From assembly GCA_051000715.1 (NCBI GenBank), contig JBPCOB010000100.1:1-23332 (forward strand): DNA of 23,332 nt, given 5' to 3'. A program made the position numbers and the translations under genes. Under the pieces are notes generated by a model that was not told where the DNA came from, searched no databases, and saw nothing but the letters and a program-made list of their open reading frames with translations. Shown here piece after piece: positions 6,727-13,759 of the stretch. Source of the stretch: JBPCOB01 sp051000715. GTDB taxonomy: Bacteria; Actinomycetota; Actinomycetes; JALYNC01. The number at the start of each line of letters is the position of its first letter. Position 1 is the stretch's first letter.

Positions 6727-8037
6727 GTGACGGTACCGCTGTCGCGCCGGCCGTCGCGCCTCGGCCGGCACCGGCTACCGCGTCGAATCGCGACGCTGAG
6801 CGTGCACACCTCGCCCCTGGAGCAGCCCGGCACCGGCGACGCCGGCGGCATGAACGTCTACGTCGTCGAGGTGGCCAAGCGACTCGCCACGGTCGGCATC
6901 GAGGTCGAGATCTTCACCCGGGCGACGTCCAGTGAGCTGCCACCCTCGGTCGAGCTGGTGCCCGGCGTGACGGTGCGGCACGTCACCGCCGGCCCGTTCG
7001 AGGGCCTTGGGAAGAACGACCTGCCGGCACAGCTGTGCGCGTTCACCTCCGGGGTGCTGCGTGCCGAGGCCAACCGCGAGCCGGGCCACTACGACCTCAT
7101 CCACTCGCACTACTGGCTGTCCGGCCAGGTCGGCTGGCTGGCCTCCGAGCGCTGGGGCGTTCCGCTGGTGCACTCGATGCACACGATGGCCAAGGTCAAG
7201 AACGCCGCCCTGGCGGACGGGGACTCGCCGGACCCAGTAGCCCGCGAGATCGGCGAGGCGCAGGTGGTGGATGCGGCCGACCGGCTCATCGCCTCGACCG
7301 ACGAGGAGGCGGGCGCGTTGGTCGAGCTGTACGGCGCAGAACCGGCCAAGGTCGCCATGGTGGCCCCCGGGGTCGACCTCGAGGTCTTCGGACCGGCGTC
7401 GAGCGCGGCCGCCCGTGCCCGGTTGGGCATTCCGCCCGACGCCGTCGTGCTGCTCTTCGCCGGTCGGATCCAGCCGCTCAAGGCGCCCGATGTGCTGCTG
7501 CGGGCGGCCGCGCGGCTGCTCGAGCGGGACTCGCAACTGCGGCCGCGTCTGGTGGTCGCCGTGGTGGGTGGGCCGAGCGGGACCGGGCTGGCCGAGCCGA
7601 TGCACCTGCAGCGACTCGCTGCCGAGCTCGGACTGGCCGACGTCGTCCGGTTCGAGCCGCCGGTCCCGCAGCCCCAACTCGCCGACTGGTACCGCGCGGC
7701 CACGGCCTGCGTGGTCCCGTCGTACAACGAGTCCTTCGGGCTGGTCGCCATCGAGGCCCAGGCCTGCGGAACGCCGGTGATCGCGGCTGCCGTCGGGGGC
7801 CTGCGGACAGCGGTCGCCGACGGAATCTCCGGCCTGCTGGTGCCGGGCCACCACCCGGACGACTACGCCGCCGCCGTACGCCGACTGCTCGACGACCCGG
7901 CCCTGCGTTCCCGGCTGTCCCAAGGCGGGCAGCGGCACGCTGCCGGCTTCAGCTGGTCCGCAACCGCGACCGGCGTACTGCAGGTGTACGACGATGCGCT
8001 GGCCGAGCCTGCGACGCGAGTGGCCGTCGCCCGCTGA
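6727..8037 (+). CDS. mshA: D-inositol-3-phosphate glycosyltransferase (mycothiol biosynthesis)
   Basis: This 436-residue GT-B (GT4) enzyme transfers GlcNAc from UDP-GlcNAc to 1D-myo-inositol 3-phosphate, the first step of mycothiol synthesis. The family signature QPGTGDAGGMNVYV is at about residues 33-46. It is followed by PFEGLGKNDLPAQLCAF, SHYWLSGQVGWL, AALADGDSP and the nucleotide-binding half with GRIQPLKAPD. The EX7E region PSYNESFGLVAIEAQACGTP lies near 331-350. These segments match my memory of M. tuberculosis MshA (Rv0486) closely. The GTG at 6727 has an AGGAGG (6714-6719) seven bases upstream. A YbjN-domain gene overlaps its stop by one base, the same order as Rv0486-Rv0487. Mycothiol is the main low-molecular-weight thiol of actinomycetes. 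Confidence 0.95.
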   Translation: MTVPLSRRPSRLGRHRLPRRIATLSVHTSPLEQPGTGDAGGMNVYVVEVAKRLATVGIEVEIFTRATSSELPPSVELVPGVTVRHVTAGPFEGLGKNDLPAQLCAFTSGVLRAEANREPGHYDLIHSHYWLSGQVGWLASERWGVPLVHSMHTMAKVKNAALADGDSPDPVAREIGEAQVVDAADRLIASTDEEAGALVELYGAEPAKVAMVAPGVDLEVFGPASSAAARARLGIPPDAVVLLFAGRIQPLKAPDVLLRAAARLLERDSQLRPRLVVAVVGGPSGTGLAEPMHLQRLAAELGLADVVRFEPPVPQPQLADWYRAATACVVPSYNESFGLVAIEAQACGTPVIAAAVGGLRTAVADGISGLLVPGHHPDDYAAAVRRLLDDPALRSRLSQGGQRHAAGFSWSATATGVLQVYDDALAEPATRVAVAR

Positions 8038-8531
8038 TGGGCGTCCAGGATCTCGATGCGCAGATCCGTGCCGCGCTCGAGGAGCAGGCAGTCAGCTATG
8101 AGCGCGCGGGGCCGGGCGCCTACCTGGTGCGGCTGGAGGGCACCCACAAGCTCGCCACGATGACCTGGCTGGTGGCCGGCGAGCACAGCCTCCTGGTCGA
8201 GGCCTTCTTCGTCCGCCGGCCCGAGGAGAACCGCGAGGAGGTCTACCGGTTCCTGCTCGCGCGCAATGCGCGGATGTACGGCGTCGCCTTCTCCACGGAT
8301 CCGCTCGGCGACGTGTACCTGGTCGGCCGGCTGCCGCTCTCCTCCGTCACGGCCGAAGAGATCGACCGGTTGCTGGGCTGCGTCCTCACCTACTCCGATG
8401 AGAGCTTCAACCCGGTGCTCGAGATCGGCTTCGGGTCCTCCATCCGACGGGAATGGGAGTGGCGGCGCAAGCGCGGCGAGAGCACGGCCAACCTCGCCGC
8501 GTTCGCGCGCTTCGCGGAGCCGCACGAGTAG
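8037..8531 (+). CDS. YbjN-domain protein
   Basis: This 164-residue soluble protein has the YbjN / type III secretion chaperone-like fold. The segments YLVRLEGTHKLATMTWLVAGEHSLLVEAFFVRRP, VYRFLLARNARMYGVAF and DVYLVGRLPLSSVTAEEIDRLLG follow the alternating strand/helix pattern of that family. The ATG shares one base with the TGA of mshA (TGATG), so translation is coupled. A YbjN-like gene also follows mshA in Mycobacterium (Rv0487), and gpm1 is close by there too, so the linkage is conserved. The role is unknown; bacterial relatives have been discussed as chaperone-like or stress-related proteins. The C-terminus is basic and then acidic. Confidence 0.85.
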   Translation: MGVQDLDAQIRAALEEQAVSYERAGPGAYLVRLEGTHKLATMTWLVAGEHSLLVEAFFVRRPEENREEVYRFLLARNARMYGVAFSTDPLGDVYLVGRLPLSSVTAEEIDRLLGCVLTYSDESFNPVLEIGFGSSIRREWEWRRKRGESTANLAAFARFAEPHE

Positions 8532-8558
8532 CTCCGTATGCCGAGGCGCGACCGCGAG

Positions 8559-8587
8559 GTTGCGGACGATCGAGCTGCGGTCGCAAC
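8559..8587 (+). promoter_or_regulatory. Candidate operator at the antitoxin promoter
   Basis: GTTGCG (8559-8564) and CGCAAC (8582-8587) form an inverted repeat whose right arm abuts the -10 box TAGGTT. Ribbon-helix-helix antitoxins usually repress their own promoter by binding such a site. Confidence 0.35.
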
Positions 8588-8599
8588 TAGGTTGGGCAG
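8588..8599 (+). promoter_or_regulatory. Leaderless-type -10 element of the antitoxin gene
   Basis: TAGGTT (8588-8593) is six bases before the GTG at 8600, with no Shine-Dalgarno sequence. A TTGCGG lies upstream but with a 22-base gap, too long for a standard -35. Confidence 0.45.
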
Positions 8600-8845
8600 G
8601 TGCCCAAGACCGTGCAGATCCGGAACCTCGACGACGAGGTCTACGCCGGCCTGGTCCGGCGCGCTGCCGAAGCCGGGACCAGCGTCCCTGAGCTGCTGCG
8701 CGCCGAGGCGGCGCGCCTGGCTGCCCGACCCAGCGTCGAGGAGTGGCTGAGGCGCACCCGGCGGCGCTCCTCGCCACTCGGGCGCCTCGAAATCCTTGAG
8801 GTGCTCGACGAGCAGCGCGGCGCGTGGCCCGATGCCGGTCGTTGA
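8600..8845 (+). CDS. VapB/FitA-like ribbon-helix-helix antitoxin
   Basis: This 81-residue protein begins with the short strand KTVQIRNLDDEVYAGL and continues with two helices (RRAAEAGTSVPELLRAEAARLAA). This is the FitA/VapB ribbon-helix-helix pattern that binds DNA as a dimer. The C-terminal part, with SVEEWLRRTRRRSS and ILEVLDEQRG, is where such antitoxins wrap the PIN-domain toxin. The stop (8843-8845) overlaps by 14 bases an ATG at 8832 that begins MPVVDAS, the usual PIN-toxin N-terminus, so this was a vapBC operon. The toxin is broken (next entry), so the antitoxin may now be an orphan repressor or decaying. Start chosen from the beginning of the family pattern and the adjacent -10 box. 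Confidence 0.85.
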   Translation: MPKTVQIRNLDDEVYAGLVRRAAEAGTSVPELLRAEAARLAARPSVEEWLRRTRRRSSPLGRLEILEVLDEQRGAWPDAGR

Positions 8846-9101
8846 CGCCTCCTGCTGTGCCAGGTGGTGAGCGGCGGCTCGGGCGTCGAGGCGATCCGCG
8901 AAAGGCTGATCGCTGACCCGGAACAGGCGGCTCCGCACATCGTCGATGTCGAGGTGTTCGGCGTCATCCGGCGCGAGCACCTGCGTGGCCGGCTGGACCG
9001 CACCGAGGCCCCCAAGTGCCCTGGACGCGGTCCTCCTCACTACCGACCGGCGACTCGCGGCAGCGGCCGGACCCATCTGCCGGGTCGGGGCAGTGAACTA
9101 A
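8832..9101 (+). pseudogene. Decayed VapC-like PIN-domain toxin
   Basis: The piece starting at ATG 8832 reads MPVVDAS, with the Asp of the PIN active site, then shifts and stops at TGA 8868-8870. In the next frame GSGVEAIRERL, APHIVDVEVFGVIRREHLRGRLDRTEA continues the PIN fold, including Glu of the second acidic position. From about 9015 the frame returns to that of the ATG and reads LDAVLLTTDRRLAAAAG, the typical PIN C-terminal block with its Asp, ending at TAA 9099-9101. About 40 residues between DRTEA and LDAV, which usually carry the region around a YDALY-like motif, are missing. At 270 bases the remnant is well short of the usual about 390. It thus has at least one frameshift and one internal deletion and cannot make an intact ribonuclease. 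Confidence 0.8.
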
Positions 9102-9103
9102 CA

Positions 9104-9122
9104 CCGGCAGTCAGCCTGCCGG
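9104..9122 (+). terminator. Hairpin terminator-like structure after the vapBC remnant
   Basis: CCGGCAG and CTGCCGG pair perfectly (seven base pairs) around a five-base loop, two bases after the TAA of the toxin remnant. There is no T-tract. The rest of 9123-9306 up to gpmA shows no gene and no other clear structure except a weak -10 box. Confidence 0.5.
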
Positions 9123-9293
9123 CCGGTCCCTGTGGGCCTCAGTTGAGGGCGGTTCTACGGGCGCAACGACGAACGGCGTACCGAGAATTTGTCTAACGGT
9201 CGTTGGGGCCCTGCCGTCCGCGGCCGAGCCTGGGCGGCTCATTTCGCAGACGCTCACCGCCACCCGATCGGCGGTCGCCCGACTTCGCTCTGG

Positions 9294-9306
9294 CAGGCTC
9301 CCCAGA
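9294..9306 (+). promoter_or_regulatory. Possible leaderless -10 element of gpmA
   Basis: CAGGCT (9294-9299) is seven bases before the ATG at 9307. No -35 box is clear and no Shine-Dalgarno sequence is present, so this is a weak call. Confidence 0.3.
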
Positions 9307-10053
9307 ATGACCGGGACCCTCGTGTTGCTCCGGCACGGCGAAAGCGACTGGAACGCCAAGGGACTCTTCACCGGGTGGGTGGACGTCGAGCTGTCCGACC
9401 GGGGGGCGGCCGAGGCTCGCCGCGGCGGGGAGCTGCTGGTCGAGGCAGGGCTGCTGCCGGACGTGGCCCACACCTCGGTGCTGCGACGCGCGATCCGCAC
9501 GGCCGAGATCGCCCTGGACGTGGCCGACCGGCTGTGGATTCCGGTACGGCGCTCCTGGCGGCTCAACGAGCGGCACTACGGCGCCCTGCAGGGCAAGGAC
9601 AAGGCGGCTACCCGGGCGGAGTTCGGCGACGAGCAGTTCAAGCGATGGCGCCGCTCGTATGACACGCCGCCGCCGGAGCTGCCGGAGAACTCGGAGTACG
9701 CCGCGGCCGGTGACCCGCGTTACGCCGCTCTGCCGCCCGACGCCATCCCGCGGACCGAGTGCCTGAAGGATGTCGTCGTACGGCTGCTGCCCTACTGGTA
9801 CGACGCCCTGGTCCCCGACCTGCGCAGCGGCGCCACCTTGCTGGTGGTCGCACACGGCAACTCCATGCGGGCTCTTGTCAAGCACCTGGACGGGCTGGAC
9901 GACGAGGCGGTGGTGGGGCTCAACATCCCGACCGGGATCCCACTGCGCTACGACCTGGACGGCGACCTTCGGCCGGTGCGGGCCGGTGGCCAATACCTCG
10001 ACCCGCGGGCCGCCGAGGACGCGATCGCGGCGGTTGCCGCTCAGGGCCGCTGA
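9307..10053 (+). CDS. gpmA: 2,3-bisphosphoglycerate-dependent phosphoglycerate mutase
   Basis: This 248-residue glycolytic enzyme interconverts 3- and 2-phosphoglycerate through a phosphohistidine. The nucleophile is His10 in LLRHGES; Glu88 in LNERHYGALQG is the proton donor and His183 in VAHGNSMRAL completes the site. Arg and Lys phosphate-binding segments (SVLRRAIRTAEIAL, GKDKAATRAEFG, RRSYDTPPP) are all present. Length fits the family. A gpm gene lies a few genes downstream of mshA in Mycobacterium (Rv0489), as here. The gene is convergent with the PCu(A)C-like lipoprotein gene, only 16 bases away and with no obvious terminator between them. Confidence 0.96.
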   Translation: MTGTLVLLRHGESDWNAKGLFTGWVDVELSDRGAAEARRGGELLVEAGLLPDVAHTSVLRRAIRTAEIALDVADRLWIPVRRSWRLNERHYGALQGKDKAATRAEFGDEQFKRWRRSYDTPPPELPENSEYAAAGDPRYAALPPDAIPRTECLKDVVVRLLPYWYDALVPDLRSGATLLVVAHGNSMRALVKHLDGLDDEAVVGLNIPTGIPLRYDLDGDLRPVRAGGQYLDPRAAEDAIAAVAAQGR

Positions 10054-10069
10054 CCACTGCCGACCGCTA

Positions 10070-10642
10070 CTACCCGCCGGCGGAGTCCTCGGACAGCGCT
10101 ACCGGCACCGTCAGCGTGGTCGAGCCCGCACTGGCGAAGGTGAACGTGACTTGGACCGACTCGCCGGACCGTAGCCCACGGGTCACCCCCTGCAGGACCA
10201 GGTGAGTGGAGTCCGGCCCGAACCGGAGCGCCGAACCGGCGGGCACCCCCAGCGGGAAGCCGGTACCGGCGGTGGGTGACGCGCTGCCGGTCGGGCTGGA
10301 TGAGGAGGAGGCGCCGGCGGACGCTGAGGTGCTGGCGGCCGACGGCGGGCCGGTCGCGACCGCTACCGAGCTGGCGGCGTCGCTGGTGACGGAGGTCAGC
10401 TGGTCCGCGGAGTCGCCGCTGTTGGCCACCGTCAGGTACAGCGGCGCCTCGCCGCCCTTGTCGTACCCGCTGCTGGCCGGCGCGGCGACCGCGACGTTGC
10501 GCACCTGCAGCTGGCCCACGTCGGCACCGGCGGAGTCGCTGACGGTCTGCGTCATGATCGTCTGCGCTCCCCGGCCGGCGGCGCAGCCTACGAGCAGGGG
10601 AGCCGCCAGCAGCATGGCGACGGCCCGGCGTCGGCGGCTCAC
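10070..10642 (-). CDS. PCu(A)C-fold lipoprotein without canonical copper ligands
   Basis: The product has 190 residues. The GTG at 10642 overlaps the SCO stop as GTGA, so the two are coupled. A lipoprotein signal runs to the lipobox LLVGC with Cys20. The following domain (VRNVAVAAPAS, APLYLTVANSGDSADQLTSVTSDAA, PLGVPAGSALRFGP, HLVLQGVTRGLRSGESVQVTFTF) follows the PCu(A)C/DUF461 copper-chaperone fold. True chaperones use several Met and His ligands, whereas here the mature protein has a single His (137) and essentially no Met after position 30. A Ser/Thr/Ala-rich insert (about 97-116) replaces the ligand loop. It resembles mycobacterial LpqE, whose gene lies beside carD there. Copper binding is therefore doubtful. 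It is probably on the outer face of the membrane. Confidence 0.75.
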   Translation of the reverse strand: MSRRRRAVAMLLAAPLLVGCAAGRGAQTIMTQTVSDSAGADVGQLQVRNVAVAAPASSGYDKGGEAPLYLTVANSGDSADQLTSVTSDAASSVAVATGPPSAASTSASAGASSSSSPTGSASPTAGTGFPLGVPAGSALRFGPDSTHLVLQGVTRGLRSGESVQVTFTFASAGSTTLTVPVALSEDSAGG

Positions 10643-11289
10643 GAACCCTCCTTGACGAGTACGGGCAGATCGGTGGCGTAGTCGCTCGCGATCGCTCCGG
10701 CCGGGTATACCGCCGCCACCCGGTCGTCGCGGCCATACGCCGTAACCCCGGCGAAGTGGTCGACAGCGTAGTTGCCGCGGGCCAGCCGCTCCCGGACCGC
10801 CACGGGTACGCCGGCCGCCCGCTGCGCCGCCGCCAGCTGCGCCGTCGTACCTGTCAGCCCCACGAACGAGGGGTCGAAGCGGTCGAGCCACCGGCGAACC
10901 ACCGGCGCGGTGTCCTGCTCGGGGTCGGTAGTCGCGAAGACGACGGTCACCGAGCCACGTACCGACTCTGGAACCCGGCGCAGCGCGACGGCGATGTCGG
11001 CCATCGTCGTGGGGCAGATGTCCTCGCAGCGGGTGTAGCCCCAGAAGAGCAGCGTCACCCGGCCGCGAGTGCGAGCGCCGAAGTCGTACGCCGCCCCGCT
11101 GGTGTCGGTGAGGGTCAGCCGAGGCCGGGCGGCCGGTCGATCGGGTGCCAGCCCGTGCAGAGGGGACCTGTTTGCGGCCGGTTTGGCAACTTCCCCGGTG
11201 GCGCCGCCGGCGCCGGCGCACCCGGCCGCCAGACTGCCGACGAGTACCAGCCGGACCGCGCGGACGACGGTACGCCGCGTCGAGGCCAT
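10639..11289 (-). CDS. SCO1/SenC-family lipoprotein
   Basis: This 216-residue protein has a lipoprotein signal ending in LAAGC (Cys24), then a thioredoxin-fold SCO domain. The copper site is present: Cys88 and Cys92 in TRCEDICPT, and His178 in YAVDHFAGV. SCO proteins deliver copper to, or keep reduced, the CuA site of cytochrome c oxidase on the outer membrane face. It is followed by the coupled PCu(A)C-like lipoprotein. A TAGGCT box lies six bases before the ATG on this strand (plus 11296-11301). The UbiA gene upstream on the same strand ends 52 bases away. Confidence 0.9.
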   Translation of the reverse strand: MASTRRTVVRAVRLVLVGSLAAGCAGAGGATGEVAKPAANRSPLHGLAPDRPAARPRLTLTDTSGAAYDFGARTRGRVTLLFWGYTRCEDICPTTMADIAVALRRVPESVRGSVTVVFATTDPEQDTAPVVRRWLDRFDPSFVGLTGTTAQLAAAQRAAGVPVAVRERLARGNYAVDHFAGVTAYGRDDRVAAVYPAGAIASDYATDLPVLVKEGS

Positions 11290-11301
11290 TCCATCAGCCT
11301 A
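11290..11301 (-). promoter_or_regulatory. Leaderless-type -10 element of the SCO gene
   Basis: On the minus strand TAGGCT (plus 11301-11296) is followed by GATGGA and then ATG. The core matches the box before the XRE gene (TAGGCT GATGCG GTG). No good -35 box is visible at 17 bases. Confidence 0.5.
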
Positions 11302-11341
11302 GTGACCGGGCCGTCGCCCAACGATTGCCTGGTCGGACCGG

Positions 11342-12169
11342 TCAGCCGGTCAGCCGGGAGCCGGCGCCGAGGAAGGCCAGCACCAGCAGGGCCGCGGCCG
11401 CGATGTTGAGCCGGAACGCGCGCCGCGAGCCGGTCGCGCCCTGGCGCTGCGCCAGCACGCCGCCGCCGACGCCGACGCCCATGCCGGCGGCTCCGGCGAC
11501 CCCGCTCCAGGAGGCGGCCCGGCTACCGAGCAGCAGCAACACGCCGCCGATGACCAGCGCGGCGCTGGAGGCCAGGATCGACCGGCGCGGCCCGAGCCGC
11601 TGAGGCAGCCCGCGGACCGCCGTACTCTGGTCCGCCTGCTCGTCCCCCACGGTGTTGGCGAAGTGCGCCGAAACCCCGAGTACGCCGGTCGCCAGCGCCA
11701 CCGGCCAGCGCAGCGCCGGTGAGCCGGGCAGGCTCGCCGCCACCAGCACCGGGGGAACCAGGGCGAACGAGACGAAATAGGGCAGCGGGCTCAGCACGGT
11801 GAACTTCAGCCGCAGGTTGTAGGTCCACGCCGAGGCGACCGCCAGCAGGTGCACGAGGCCCGGCCGCAGGCCGAGCAGAAGCGACAGCGGTACGCAGGCC
11901 GCCGCCGCCGTGACCATGGCCGCACCCACCAGCCGGTCGGAGACGGCACCCCGGACGATCGGTTTGCCGACCCGGCCGGCGACCCGGTCCCGCCCGCGGT
12001 CGACGTAGTCGTTGCACCAGCCGATGCTGAGCTGGCCGGCCAGTACGGCCACGGCCAGCAGGGCGGTCCGGCCGAGGCTCAGGCCCGCGGCGAGCGCGGT
12101 CGCCGCGGCGAAGGTCGTGACGGCAGCCGTGGGCAACGGGTGAGCGGCATCGACCAGGCCGATCGGCAC
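11342..12169 (-). CDS. UbiA-family prenyltransferase
   Basis: The product has 275 residues with seven or eight predicted membrane segments. It has the first Asp-rich motif NDYVDRGRD (53-61, NDxxDxxxD) and a second DEQAD (176-180), which bind the magnesium-pyrophosphate of the prenyl donor. KPIVRGAVS and YNLRLKFTVLSPLPYFVSF are also typical. It attaches an isoprenoid chain to an aromatic or similar acceptor in the cytoplasmic membrane. It is not clearly heme o synthase, which has different flanking sequence. The frame is open upstream of the GTG at 12169 without another clear start, and there is only a purine-rich GGAAAG directly beside it, so the start is uncertain. The nearby type III PKS cluster suggests a polyphenol acceptor; SCO as the neighbour offers no other clue. 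Confidence 0.8.
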   Translation of the reverse strand: MPIGLVDAAHPLPTAAVTTFAAATALAAGLSLGRTALLAVAVLAGQLSIGWCNDYVDRGRDRVAGRVGKPIVRGAVSDRLVGAAMVTAAAACVPLSLLLGLRPGLVHLLAVASAWTYNLRLKFTVLSPLPYFVSFALVPPVLVAASLPGSPALRWPVALATGVLGVSAHFANTVGDEQADQSTAVRGLPQRLGPRRSILASSAALVIGGVLLLLGSRAASWSGVAGAAGMGVGVGGGVLAQRQGATGSRRAFRLNIAAAALLVLAFLGAGSRLTG

Positions 12170-12270
12170 CTTTCCGGGGCCGGCGGTGATGGGGACAGCA
12201 GGGTCGCGGTCGGATCCGTCGATGGCCCCAGGTTCTACCGCATCCGCTCGGGGGCCGCCGCCGGGAGACC

Positions 12271-13005
12271 TCAGGAGGTTGCGAGCTCGTTCTCCTCGCT
12301 CTGACGGCCGTCGGCGAGCAAATAGTGCAGTTTCGTCACGCGCTTGCCGTCGCTCTGCATGGCGAATACGACCAGGTTGGTGAAGCTCGGGCGTACTAGC
12401 GACGCGGACAGTGGTTGGCCGCTGGCATCAACGGCCGTCACCGAGACGGTCCCCTTGGGTGCCGTGCCGGAGGTGACGAGCCGGCGCCGGCCCCCGATGA
12501 CGACGTAGTCCTGCCGGCTGAAAGGCGCCCACAACTTCGACGGGGTCACCGTGTCCACCCCGGCGGAGCTGCCATTTGTCGGCGACGCGTAACGGCCCAG
12601 GTCGTACTCCGCTGGGTCGCACGGCAGGCCGATACGGTCTGGTGTCGCGTCGGGACCGAGCATCAGGTTCATCGCGCAGGTCGCACCACCCGGCTGGGCC
12701 TCGGTGGCGCGATCCTCCGCCACGATGAAGGACAGTCCGCCGGGGGAGGACAGCCTTTCTGGTCCCTGCGGGCCACCGGCGGCGAGCGGTCGGATGGGAA
12801 CCACGTCACCCCCGCCGATCTGCTCCAGCAGCGATGGCAGGCTGGCGCCGACCATGGTCGCCATGCCCAGCGCCCCGACCGTCACGGTGGCCCGTCGGCG
12901 TGACCTCACCCTGCGGGCTCGGGCGAGCGCAACCCCCGGGTCGGGAGTGAAGGGCTGGTCTTCGGTGGCGGCCCGCAAGGCAGCGGTGAGTTCGTCGGTC
13001 AGCAT
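12271..13005 (-). CDS. Membrane-anchored partner of the SigE-family sigma factor (putative anti-sigma factor)
   Basis: This 244-residue protein has a short N-terminal cytoplasmic segment (MLTDELTAALRAATEDQPFTPDPG) and a basic ARARRVRSRRR. One membrane segment follows at about 38-60, then an extracytoplasmic domain of about 180 residues with two Cys (CAMNL and LPCDPAEYDLGRY). The ATG (13005) overlaps the sigma-factor stop by seven bases and has an AGGAGAT site in the sigma gene. Gene order and topology are those of an anti-sigma factor, but I see no HxxxCxxC zinc-binding anti-sigma motif. The partner role is inferred from coupling. The stretch 12170-12270 between it and the UbiA gene has no gene. 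Confidence 0.6.
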   Translation of the reverse strand: MLTDELTAALRAATEDQPFTPDPGVALARARRVRSRRRATVTVGALGMATMVGASLPSLLEQIGGGDVVPIRPLAAGGPQGPERLSSPGGLSFIVAEDRATEAQPGGATCAMNLMLGPDATPDRIGLPCDPAEYDLGRYASPTNGSSAGVDTVTPSKLWAPFSRQDYVVIGGRRRLVTSGTAPKGTVSVTAVDASGQPLSASLVRPSFTNLVVFAMQSDGKRVTKLHYLLADGRQSEENELATS

Positions 13006-13499
13006 GGGATCTCCTGGGTGCTCAGCACGCGGCGCAACGTGGCCAACGCGCGGGAGGTCGAGCTCTTGACGGTGCTGACCGAGCAGTCGAGGGCCTCGGC
13101 GGTCTCGATCTCCGAGAGCTGGTCGAAGTACCGCAGCACTACGGCGGCGCGCTGTCTGGGTGGCAGCGAGCGCAGGGCGGTGAGCAGCTCGTCGCGCGCG
13201 GCCCGCTCTCGGCTTCCATCACCGACCACCGCCTCGGGCAGTGCGTTGGCGGGACGCTCGTGGGTGGAGCGGCGTCGCCAATGCTGGCCGATCTGGTTGA
13301 TCAGGATCCTGCGAACGTAGGCGTCCGGGTTCCCCATCCGCTCGATGCGGCGCCAGTGCAGGGCGGCCGAGGTAAGTGCCTCCTGCACCAGATCCTCGGC
13401 CACGTGCCAGTCACCGCAGAGCAGGTATGCCGTGCGGTGCAGCCGGCCGGCCCGGGCCACCGCCCATGCCCGGAACCGCCGCTCGCCCTCCGCGTCCAC
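12999..13499 (-). CDS. SigE-family ECF RNA polymerase sigma factor
   Basis: This 166-residue protein has sigma-70 region 2 (TAYLLCGDWHVAEDLVQEALTSAALHWRRIERMGNPDAYVRRILINQ) and region 4 (LPPRQRAAVVLRYFDQLSEIETAEALDCSVSTVKSSTSRALATLR). The combination LCGDWHVAEDLVQ plus NPDAYVRRIL is that of the actinomycete SigE family (TIGR02983-type). The GTG at 13499 is preceded by GGGAGGG. A membrane-anchored protein is translated from an overlapping start downstream. Region 4 is complete, so no truncation is seen. Target promoters and the inducing signal are unknown. Confidence 0.9.
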   Translation of the reverse strand: MDAEGERRFRAWAVARAGRLHRTAYLLCGDWHVAEDLVQEALTSAALHWRRIERMGNPDAYVRRILINQIGQHWRRRSTHERPANALPEAVVGDGSRERAARDELLTALRSLPPRQRAAVVLRYFDQLSEIETAEALDCSVSTVKSSTSRALATLRRVLSTQEIPC

Positions 13500-13718
13500 G
13501 CACCCTCCCTCGGCCTACTCCTATCAAGACGAGATGGGGCGGCCGGCCGAAAGGTTGCCTGCCGGGCACCGCCGCCGTTGCGGTCCCGCTGCCCTGGACC
13601 GGCCGGCGTACGCGCGACGGGCCCCGAGAACGCCGGGGAGAGAACGCGCCACAAACCGTTCCGTTGAGGGCCGTCGGCGTGGTGTGCGGCTCCCGCCGGA
13701 GATGTGTCACGCTCGTTC

Positions 13719-13731
13719 CGGGACTTTCCCG
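13719..13731 (+). promoter_or_regulatory. Short palindrome upstream of the methyltransferase gene
   Basis: CGGGA-CTT-TCCCG is a perfect 13-base palindrome about 29 bases before the GTG at 13760. It lies between the divergent sigma and methyltransferase genes (gap 13500-13759), which hold no other gene. It might be an operator; I see no standard promoter boxes. Confidence 0.3.
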
Positions 13732-13759
13732 CCCCTGACCCGCCGAACGGAGGCCGCCG

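Noticed and set aside
8390..9076. Long minus-strand open frame (228 codons) over the vapBC region
   Set aside because: It opposes the clear YbjN, antitoxin and PIN-remnant frames. Its sequence is Arg/Ala/Pro-rich with no family pattern, as expected for a high-GC shadow.
11342..12169. UbiA-family gene as heme o synthase (ctaB) because it neighbours SCO
   Set aside because: The Asp-rich motif context NDYVDRGRD and KPIVRGAVS is not what I expect for CtaB. The shorter length and the nearby PKS operon point elsewhere. This remains open without a search.
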